NCBI GenBank assembly: GCA_003501525.1 | Contig: DNPI01000187.1 | Location: 3,763 to 10,099 of the forward strand | DNA: 6,337 nt | DNA from: Planctomycetota bacterium | GTDB taxonomy: Bacteria > Planctomycetota > UBA1135 | Direction: 5' to 3' | Shown here: positions 1-5,016 of the stretch, in pieces | Numbering within the stretch: the first letter of the stretch is position 1 | Layout of the letters: each line of letters begins with the position of its first letter | Notes under the pieces: model-generated | Told to the model about the DNA's origin: nothing | Databases searched by the model: none | The model's input: only the letters and a program-made list of their open reading frames with translations | Position numbers and translations under genes: made by a program

Positions 1-377
1 GTGGCGGGTATATCTCGTTTAGTGCGCAGAAGAAGATGATTCCCGCCATCATCCATGGCGAAATCTGTGAACTCCGGGGCCCAAGTTAAATCGTCAAATT
101 CCAGAATGAGCGCCCCTTCGAGCGCCTCCTTGAGTTCCGGCCAAATCATTGACGCTTCCGCGCCGGAGAGAATTCGATCTCGATTGAGGTCAGCCCCAAG
201 GCCTGGAATGTCTATCACTGTCAGGGCTTGAACTCTGTATTCGAGTGTTACGGCGTCATCCGCAAACTGCACTTGCAGCCAAGCCATTGAGAGTGGGTGC
301 CCTCTCTCGGAGGCAAGCATGATGCTGTCTCCGATTACAGAAGAGGAGAATAAGGAAAGGAGGATTCCAGCAGCCAC
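1..377 (-). CDS. Partial exported protein with EF-hand-like loop, HupE/UreJ-like N-terminal domain
   Basis: This frame is open on the - strand from a GTG at 377 to the window edge, about 125 codons, so the C-terminal part is missing. It begins with a hydrophobic stretch (residues 3-16, AAGILLSLFSSSVI), followed by GHPLSMAWLQVQF (26-38) and EYRVQALTVIDIPG (46-59). Residues 63-74 (DLNRDRILSGAE) fit a calcium-binding EF-hand loop with D1, N3, D5, a hydrophobic residue at 8 and E12; the usual glycine at position 6 is Arg. A leader, then His-Pro-Leu-Ser, then a beta-rich stretch leading into a D-x-N-x-D loop is typical of the outer domain of HupE/UreJ-type membrane proteins. That match is from memory, and the diagnostic membrane helices lie outside the window. 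The start is uncertain. GTG 377 keeps the leader but lacks a Shine-Dalgarno. An in-frame ATG at 320 has GGAG upstream but would remove the leader. Confidence 0.6.
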   Translation of the reverse strand, partial: MAAGILLSLFSSSVIGDSIMLASERGHPLSMAWLQVQFADDAVTLEYRVQALTVIDIPGLGADLNRDRILSGAEASMIWPELKEALEGALILEFDDLTWAPEFTDFAMDDGGNHLLLRTKRDIPA

Positions 378-400
378 GCTGTGAAGTCTAGAATGTTCGG

Positions 401-943
401 GTGTCTCTTCCTCGTTCCCGTGTCCTCTTGGAGCAGCAGGCTTTGGCCGATGGTCTTGGCAATCTTGCTGAGCGGCTGCACAAACGGCTTGAGAACAAGG
501 AGGTCACAGCGGTGCCGATTCTCGGTGGTGGAATGTTTTTCGCTGCCGATCTCGTGCGCCGTCTTCCCGTGGGGTTGGTCATGGATTTCATTCGCATTGG
601 CACCTACGGAGACGCAACTTCACCCCAAAAACGTCCTAAAGCGGACTGGTTGCCCCATCCGGAGAGCATTAAGGGGCGGACAGTCCTTCTTCTTGATGAC
701 ATTCTCGATACAGGCCGTACCCTTCAGGAAGCCCGCCGCATCATGCTGGAAGAAATGGAGGCAAAAGAGGTCCTGTGTGTGGTTCTTGTAGATAAAACAG
801 TTCGGCGTTCTGTCGCGATAGAAGCCGATGATTGTGTATTAACTATCGAAGAAGACCTTTTCCTTGTTGGTTGTGGGCTTGATTTTGCTGGGCAGTTCCG
901 AAATTTGCCGGACCTTCGAGTTTTGGAATCGGACGCAGATTGA
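401..943 (+). CDS. hpt: Hypoxanthine (guanine) phosphoribosyltransferase
   Basis: This cytoplasmic purine-salvage enzyme makes IMP or GMP from hypoxanthine or guanine and PRPP. Its 180 residues match the family length (E. coli Hpt is about 178). The PRPP-binding signature of type I phosphoribosyltransferases is at residues 95-108 (VLLLDDILDTGRTL), with the acidic pair D99-D100. The pyrophosphate-loop region is LGGGMFFAADL (41-51), MDFIRIGTYG (61-70) corresponds to the flexible-loop region, DKTVRR (131-136) supplies the purine-contacting lysine, and FLVGCGLDFAGQFRNLP (154-170) is the family C-terminal base-binding segment with D161. The start is GTG 401: an in-frame TAG at 389-391 blocks extension and no Shine-Dalgarno is visible, so TTG 428 is a weaker alternative. 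The stop TGA overlaps the TTG start of the next gene, which suggests translational coupling. Guanine versus hypoxanthine preference cannot be read from the sequence. Confidence 0.93.
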   Translation: MSLPRSRVLLEQQALADGLGNLAERLHKRLENKEVTAVPILGGGMFFAADLVRRLPVGLVMDFIRIGTYGDATSPQKRPKADWLPHPESIKGRTVLLLDDILDTGRTLQEARRIMLEEMEAKEVLCVVLVDKTVRRSVAIEADDCVLTIEEDLFLVGCGLDFAGQFRNLPDLRVLESDAD

Positions 944-1923
944 ATACGCCCCTCATCGTTCCTGCTGACCTCGCTGGCCAACCGCTCGACGAGTTTCTTG
1001 CTCTTCATTATCCACGCATTGGGAAGGGGCGATTACGCCGGATGGTTCGCGACGGGCGTATTACTCTAGATGGGATTCGCGTGCTTCCGGGGGCCCGAGT
1101 CGGCGAGGGGCAGGTCATTCTGATTGATGTCGAGCCCCAGGAATTGGATGCGCCTAATCCAGGGAATTTGCCTGTGGCATTGCTTCATGAAGATACAGAT
1201 TTCGTTGCCGTAGATAAGCCAGCAGGTATTCCAGTAGAGCCTTCACGTTGGGGTGAACATCCTTTGCATCTTTCTGGGACTCTTTTGTCTTGGGCGGAAG
1301 ATGCCAAGCGGGAAGATGGAGCCATAACACGGCGTCCTCGTGGTTTGCATCGACTCGATATCGGTACCAGTGGAGTCGTTCTCTACGCTCTTAACCTTGA
1401 AGCAGAGCGGCATGCTAGAGGACTCTTTGAGCGGGGAGAGGTCCGCAAGACTTACCACGCTTTGGTTTTGGGCGAAGTTCGCGATGCAGGAGAGGTAAAT
1501 CTTGCGTTGACTCCCGACCCGCGTCAGGAGGGGCGGATGATTGGAGTTGCTAAGGGGGGAAAGGCTTCGCTGACTGTTTATGAGCCGCTCGAAATTTTCC
1601 GTGGATTTACCCTTCTCAAGGTGATGCCAAAGACCGGGCGCACGCACCAAATCCGTGTACATCTTGCGAGTATTGGACACCCTTTGGCAGTCGATTCTGC
1701 CTATGGCGGCGGTTCAGATTTGCGTCTCTCGAAGATGAAGCGAGGTTACAGACCGAAGAAAGGTCGGGAAGAGAAGCCGCTGATAACACGGACTACTTTG
1801 CATGCGGCCCGTTTGGAGTGGAATGGATTAGACGGAGCCACCATTGCTGTGGAAGCTCCTTGGCCGGCTGATTTTTCTCTGGCGATAAAGCAGATGCGCC
1901 GCTGGCGGGTCAAGAGCGTGTAG
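940..1923 (+). CDS. RluA-family pseudouridine synthase with S4 domain
   Basis: This enzyme isomerises uridine to pseudouridine in structured RNA, most likely rRNA as for RluC/RluD-type members; the target site cannot be assigned here. In its 327 residues, an N-terminal S4 RNA-binding domain spans about 14-62 (RLRRMVRDGRITLDG at 31-45). The catalytic domain starts near residue 80 with FVAVDKPAGIPVEP (88-101). The family signature RGLHRLDIGTSGVVLYAL (134-151) holds the catalytic aspartate D140. KTGRTHQIRVHLASIGHPL (231-249) is the second conserved block. A basic segment, KMKRGYRPKKGREEKPLITR (265-284), sits between the YGG motif and the final strands. It is found in a subset of RluA proteins and may contact RNA. 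The TTG start at 940 overlaps the hpt stop as TTGA, and no other upstream start fits so well. The family assignment is secure, while the choice between rRNA and tRNA substrate is open. Confidence 0.95.
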   Translation: MNTPLIVPADLAGQPLDEFLALHYPRIGKGRLRRMVRDGRITLDGIRVLPGARVGEGQVILIDVEPQELDAPNPGNLPVALLHEDTDFVAVDKPAGIPVEPSRWGEHPLHLSGTLLSWAEDAKREDGAITRRPRGLHRLDIGTSGVVLYALNLEAERHARGLFERGEVRKTYHALVLGEVRDAGEVNLALTPDPRQEGRMIGVAKGGKASLTVYEPLEIFRGFTLLKVMPKTGRTHQIRVHLASIGHPLAVDSAYGGGSDLRLSKMKRGYRPKKGREEKPLITRTTLHAARLEWNGLDGATIAVEAPWPADFSLAIKQMRRWRVKSV

Positions 1924-1941
1924 AATCCTGGGTTCCGGATT
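1924..1941 (+). other. Small hairpin directly after the RluA gene
   Basis: Immediately after the TAG stop, AATCC (1924-1928) and GGATT (1937-1941) form a perfect 5-bp stem. Inside it GG (1930-1931) can pair with CC (1935-1936), with one bulged T and a GTT loop. No run of T follows directly, so it is not a convincing stand-alone terminator. It could protect the mRNA end or slow polymerase between the two genes. Confidence 0.35.
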
Positions 1942-1947
1942 GCCTAC

Positions 1948-1974
1948 TCCCCTTTGGGGAAGCAATTCTTTCTT
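1948..1974 (+). terminator. Weak hairpin plus T-rich stretch before truD
   Basis: TCCCC (1948-1952) and GGGGA (1956-1960) form a 5-bp stem with a TTT loop. A pyrimidine-rich stretch (TTCTTTCTTCT) follows after AGCAA. This is shorter than a standard Rho-independent terminator and the T-tract is interrupted, so it is at most a leaky terminator or attenuator. If real, it would separate hpt-RluA from truD-mtaP. It also covers TTG 1954, a possible upstream start of truD, which argues for the ATG at 1993. Confidence 0.25.
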
Positions 1975-1992
1975 CTGCATAATGGAATAATC

Positions 1993-3462
1993 ATGCGCAT
2001 TAAGCGCGTTCAAAACGATTTTCGTGTTTTCGAAATCCTTGATGAGAGCCTCCTCGGCAAGGGCTCTTTTCACGTCTACCGCGCGACCAAGCGCGGGCTG
2101 ACAACGCCCGAGGCAATAGCAATTTTGGCCCAGGAAGCTGGCGTTGAGCCTTCCGCTGTTTCTTTTGCTGGCCTAAAGGATAAAGACGGTATTACAGGTC
2201 AGTTCTTGGCAGTAGAAGGTGGGAAGAAAGTCGATTTCAAGGATCACCAGTTGACTTTACGGACTATAGGCAAGTCCCCAAGGCCGCTAGAGACTACCGA
2301 CAGTGATGGCAACTCCTTTGAGATAGTCCTTCGTGACCTTACGGGAGATGACATGCGAAGACTTCGCATCAACTTGGCTCAGGTTAAAGCCCATGGCCTG
2401 CCTAATTATTTTGATGACCAGCGGTTTGGTTGTTTGCGCCATGGCCAAGGATTTATTGTTCGTGATTTAATTAGAGGCAATTATGAGAAGGCCTTGAAAT
2501 CTCTTCTGGCTGCTCCCTCTCCTTATGGGAGTGATGTTATTGAGGGTTTTAAAGCTGGCATTAATAGGCGTTGGGGTGATTGGAAGGCTCTTGCTGAGTT
2601 TTGTCGAGGTCGGCGAGGATCGAGTGCATTCCGCCATTTGGTGCAGGAACCGGCGGATTTTTCTGGAGCGCTTCATATCGGAGTCAGTTCTCGTGAACGA
2701 ACAATGCATTTATTTGCCTTTCAATCGCATCTTTGGAACCGTGCAGCAGGTCTCGCGGTAAAAGCTGCTTGTGGGGATGACGTTTGGTGGCTGCCAGGCG
2801 ATGCTGGCTCGTTACCTGTGTGGGAAGAATTAGATGCAGATGCTCGTAAGAGTTTGGCTTCTCTTGAACTTCCCCTCCTCGGCGTAGGGGAACCGTTGAA
2901 TGCAGAGGCAAAGAGGCTGTACGGCGCAGTTCTACGCAGTGAGAAAATTAGTGAGAAAGAGTTTTTATCCCTCGACCTGGCTGGCTTCCGCCCTCTTGCC
3001 GAATCTAGATCATTCTTGATGGAGCCGCTTCATCTGCGGGCGGCACCTGCCGAGCGTGATGAGATGCACAGGCAGAGCCAAAAGATGCGTCTTCGATTCA
3101 CACTGCCTCGTGGGCACTATGCCACTCTGGTATGTAAGCGACTTGCTAAGCCCGATGATCCGGAATCACCTGTCCCCCGGTTCTTCGTTTCTCGGCATCT
3201 TTTGCCTTGGCCGGATAAGGAAGGCAATATTCAAAGGCCTCCTCGGCGGAAATATCAGCGCTCTTCACGCGAGAATGTTTCAGATTCTCGTGGCGGGGGA
3301 AACAGGCGGCCTTCACGCGAGAATGTTTCAGACTCTCGTGGCGGGGGAAGCAGGCGGCCTTCTCGTCGTAAATTTGATGGTCCCCCTCGCCGGAAATCAG
3401 GCAATACTAAATTCAGGAAAGATTATGGGAAATCAGGTCCCTCTCGCGGTTCTCGGCGGTAG
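1993..3462 (+). CDS. truD: tRNA pseudouridine synthase D with Arg/Gly-rich tail
   Basis: TruD converts U13 of certain tRNAs to pseudouridine in the cytoplasm. The protein has 489 residues from ATG 1993, against about 349 in E. coli. The catalytic motif SFAGLKDKDGITGQ (57-70) contains D63, equivalent to Asp80 of E. coli TruD. PNYFDDQRFGCLRHGQGF (137-154) is the conserved NYF-x-x-QRFG motif. FAFQSHLWNR (241-250) lies in the middle TRUD domain, and TLPRGHYATLVCKRL (370-384) closes the fold. After about residue 412 comes a tail rich in Arg, Gly and Ser, including a two-copy 16-residue repeat, SRENVSDSRGGGxRRP; I infer RNA binding. The frame also opens at TTG 1954, which would add 13 residues, but ATG 1993 followed by MRIKRVQNDFRVFEIL fits the family N-terminus and has GGA six bases upstream. 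The last 38 bp overlap mtaP. Confidence 0.95.
   Translation: MRIKRVQNDFRVFEILDESLLGKGSFHVYRATKRGLTTPEAIAILAQEAGVEPSAVSFAGLKDKDGITGQFLAVEGGKKVDFKDHQLTLRTIGKSPRPLETTDSDGNSFEIVLRDLTGDDMRRLRINLAQVKAHGLPNYFDDQRFGCLRHGQGFIVRDLIRGNYEKALKSLLAAPSPYGSDVIEGFKAGINRRWGDWKALAEFCRGRRGSSAFRHLVQEPADFSGALHIGVSSRERTMHLFAFQSHLWNRAAGLAVKAACGDDVWWLPGDAGSLPVWEELDADARKSLASLELPLLGVGEPLNAEAKRLYGAVLRSEKISEKEFLSLDLAGFRPLAESRSFLMEPLHLRAAPAERDEMHRQSQKMRLRFTLPRGHYATLVCKRLAKPDDPESPVPRFFVSRHLLPWPDKEGNIQRPPRRKYQRSSRENVSDSRGGGNRRPSRENVSDSRGGGSRRPSRRKFDGPPRRKSGNTKFRKDYGKSGPSRGSRR
3263..3358 (+). repeat. Two-copy 48-bp tandem repeat inside truD
   Basis: Copy 1 (3263-3310) and copy 2 (3311-3358) match at 46 of 48 positions; the differences are T/C at 3285/3333 and A/G at 3302/3350. 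A degraded third start (CTTCTCG) follows. The unit is 16 codons long, so copy number can change without breaking the truD frame. In protein it gives SRENVSDSRGGG followed by N or S and RRP. The near identity suggests a recent duplication. Confidence 0.9.
3270..3290 (+). other. Inverted repeat within repeat copy 1
   Basis: CGAGAAT (3270-3276) and ATTCTCG (3284-3290) are perfect inverted arms around a 7-nt loop, GTTTCAG. In copy 2 the equivalent right arm is ACTCTCG, which leaves one A-C mismatch in the stem. The element lies in coding sequence, so codon content alone could explain it. Confidence 0.4.
3415..3418 (+). promoter_or_regulatory. Ribosome binding site of mtaP
   Basis: AGGA (in AGGAAAG) lies six bases before ATG 3425, inside the truD coding region. 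It is the clearest Shine-Dalgarno in the window. It fixes the mtaP start at 3425, although the frame stays open far upstream into truD. Confidence 0.75.
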
Positions 3463-4279
3463 CGGAGTCTACGGACTGGAAGGTCTCGAGGAAATTCAAG
3501 AGCACTTCCCGGAGACGCCATTTGGGAAACCGTCTGACACCATTTTGCTGGGTAAGCTGAATGGCGTGGGCGTTGCCTTTTTGCCGCGTCATGGCCGGAA
3601 TCATATTTACACACCCTCGGAGGTACCTTACCGAGCCAATCTTTTTGCATTACGAGCGCTTGGGGTTCAGCGTGTGCTGTCGGTTAGTGCTGTAGGGTCT
3701 CTTGCTGAAGATTGCGCTCCAGGCGATTTCGTTTTGGTGGATCAGTTTGTTGATCGAAGTCTACGTCGAGGCACGACTTTTTTTGGAGAAGGAATTGCTG
3801 CCCATGTTCCCTTTGGAGACCCGGTCTGTTCTGCTACTGCCGATGTAATTGGTGCAGTCGCTGAAAAACTCGCTGTCAAGGTTCATTTCGGCGGGACCTA
3901 CCTTTGTATCGAAGGGCCCCAGTTCTCCACTCGAGCAGAGAGCGAGCTTTACCGTAGCATGGGTGCCACTGTGGTGGGGATGACTCAAGCTACCGAAGCC
4001 CGTCTAGCGCGTGAGGCCGGGATGGCTTTCGCCTGTATCGCCATGGTTACTGACTACGACTGTTGGCATCCTGACCACGATGAAGTGGATGTAGAGGCTG
4101 TGGTGGCCGTAGCTCAGAAGAACGCTGCTACTGTGCGCGACCTTGTTCTTCGGAGTGTGCCGAAAATCGTCGCACTAGGTCCTTCTCCTTGGCGAGAAGT
4201 TTTACGCGGAGCTGTTATGACAGTTGACAGGGAAATCTCTGCAGAGCGTCGAAAAGTTCTTAACGCCTTGACAGCTTGA
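3425..4279 (+). CDS. mtaP: S-methyl-5'-thioadenosine phosphorylase
   Basis: This enzyme splits methylthioadenosine with phosphate into adenine and 5-methylthioribose-1-phosphate, feeding methionine and purine salvage; it acts in the cytoplasm. Its 284 residues are a normal length for the family. Phosphate-site motifs are VLGGSGVYG (9-17) and PRHGRNH (54-60), with SVSAVGSL (86-93). EGPQFSTRAES (163-173) and VGMTQATEARLAREAG (184-199) form the nucleoside site. TDYDCW (209-214) carries D210 and D212, the aspartates that favour a 6-aminopurine; this supports adenosine-type rather than inosine-type substrate. ATG 3425 with its Shine-Dalgarno is well supported. The open frame continues upstream to 3056, but only as a shadow of the truD tail. 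The gene overlaps truD by 38 bp, so the two are very probably co-transcribed. Adenine released here could be salvaged together with the Hpt substrates encoded upstream. Confidence 0.95.
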   Translation: MGNQVPLAVLGGSGVYGLEGLEEIQEHFPETPFGKPSDTILLGKLNGVGVAFLPRHGRNHIYTPSEVPYRANLFALRALGVQRVLSVSAVGSLAEDCAPGDFVLVDQFVDRSLRRGTTFFGEGIAAHVPFGDPVCSATADVIGAVAEKLAVKVHFGGTYLCIEGPQFSTRAESELYRSMGATVVGMTQATEARLAREAGMAFACIAMVTDYDCWHPDHDEVDVEAVVAVAQKNAATVRDLVLRSVPKIVALGPSPWREVLRGAVMTVDREISAERRKVLNALTA

Positions 4280-4329
4280 CTTGGCGGAATAGTTTTCGGC
4301 CGAATTACAACACTCAGCAGTAGTAGTCA

Positions 4330-4404
4330 ATGTTTTGGGTAGTGCCGATAGTTATCTCGATTACACTCCCCTTTTCGTTCGTGCTGATCATCCTCTTCCT
4401 TTGA
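4330..4404 (+). CDS. Possible 24-residue hydrophobic peptide
   Basis: An ATG at 4330, 50 bp after mtaP, opens a 24-codon frame ending in TGA at 4402-4404. Nearly all residues are hydrophobic (start MFWVVPIVISITLPF, end IILFL), enough for one membrane helix. Its stop overlaps TTG 4401, a plausible start of the next gene, giving the same TTGA junction seen at 940 and 6075. There is no visible Shine-Dalgarno. Pyrimidine-rich DNA often gives hydrophobic codons by chance, so this may be a leader peptide, a micro-protein or nothing. Confidence 0.25.
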   Translation: MFWVVPIVISITLPFSFVLIILFL

Positions 4405-4865
4405 ACCTTTCCTCTTCTACTGCGGCGTTGGTTTGTGCCGTCGCTCTTGTTTTAGGCTTATTGCTTGGCAACCAGAGCTCTCAGGCAAACCCGACTCCTT
4501 TCACATTCGCTTCCTCTCATGCGAAGACATTGAGCGGATTTGCAGATGTTGGTGATTGGACTTGGCACAATCTTTATGAGGTGCCTGCTGGGTGGGAATT
4601 TGTCTTAAGGGAAATCTGGACTGACGAGAGAGCCGCCGGCAATCATCCAGGCGGGCACACCGTTGAAGAGGGCGTTTTAAGAGTTTTCGACTCAAATACG
4701 GGGGATACCGTCTATCTCAAAAAGGGCATGGATATAGAATGGTTCCATGACTCCGGATTGGTGTTAACTGAAGGACAAGTTGTTCAAGCCATGGTGAGTC
4801 GTTTTACCTTCCGGCCCTATTCCCACCGTGCCCGAATCTTTTGGTCGGGCATTTTGCAGCAATAG
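4401..4865 (+). CDS. Small exported protein of unknown function
   Basis: I do not recognise the family. From TTG 4401 the protein has 154 residues. It begins with a short polar segment and a hydrophobic core (about 8-23, ALVCAVALVLGLLLG), then SSQA-N (26-30), a good signal peptidase I site, so the mature part is probably outside the cytoplasmic membrane. The mature region (about 125 residues) looks rich in beta strands and aromatic residues: DWTWHNLYEVPAGWEFVLRE (52-71), GVLRVFDSNTGDTVYLKKG (91-109), and RARIFWSGIL (143-152) at the end. This pattern suggests a single beta-sandwich. The frame is open from 4293 and TTG 4335 would add 22 residues before the leader. I prefer 4401 because it places the hydrophobic core near the N-terminus and abuts the stop of the preceding micro-ORF. 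Neither start has a Shine-Dalgarno. Cys12 is not in a good lipobox. Confidence 0.7.
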   Translation: MNLSSSTAALVCAVALVLGLLLGNQSSQANPTPFTFASSHAKTLSGFADVGDWTWHNLYEVPAGWEFVLREIWTDERAAGNHPGGHTVEEGVLRVFDSNTGDTVYLKKGMDIEWFHDSGLVLTEGQVVQAMVSRFTFRPYSHRARIFWSGILQQ

Positions 4866-4936
4866 GCGAAGGGCGGAAAAGAGGGAACTTCAGCTGGATC
4901 CCCTCGTCTCAGAAGAGTCCTGCTGGTTGTGAATTC

Positions 4937-4958
4937 GGGGTCGCTTTGGTGCGATTCC
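4937..4958 (+). other. Hairpin in the gap before the asparaginase gene
   Basis: In the 151-bp gap 4866-5016, GGGGTCGC (4937-4944) can pair as RNA with GCGATTCC (4951-4958). That gives eight contiguous pairs, two of them G-U, around the loop TTTGGT. No T-tract follows, so a terminator is unlikely. It could be an upstream leader structure of the asparaginase gene. I see no recognised riboswitch or clear sigma-70 promoter in the gap. Confidence 0.3.
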
Positions 4959-5016
4959 CTCCATCCCCTTTCATAGTCGGCGGGGCAACCTTTCAGGGCG
5001 CGTGTATCTTGCGCAT

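Noticed and set aside
381..791. 136-residue + strand ORF overlapping hpt, 17 bases after AAAGGAGG
   Set aside because: The hpt frame has all family motifs over the same stretch. The alternative protein is Cys/Trp/Arg-rich with no domain, and the spacing from the purine run is too long.
1243..1680. 145-residue ORF on the - strand inside the RluA gene
   Set aside because: It overlaps a fully supported gene, has no recognisable motif and no ribosome binding site, and is best explained as a codon-use shadow.
3263..3358. The 48-bp repeats as a mini CRISPR array
   Set aside because: The units are directly adjacent with no distinct spacers, and they sit in frame inside truD.
3056..3424. Upstream extension of mtaP to give a 407-residue protein
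   Set aside because: The added part is the truD tail read in another frame, including its repeat. The MTAP family N-terminus and a good Shine-Dalgarno both point to ATG 3425.
4295..4304. 10-bp palindrome TTCGGCCGAA after mtaP as a terminator or operator
   Set aside because: It has no loop space as a hairpin and no T-tract, and a single short palindrome is not enough to call an operator.
4881..4970. tRNA-like look of GGTGCGATTCC in the gap before the asparaginase gene
   Set aside because: It only resembles a T-arm loosely. I could not fit an acceptor stem, D-arm or anticodon arm at the right spacing.
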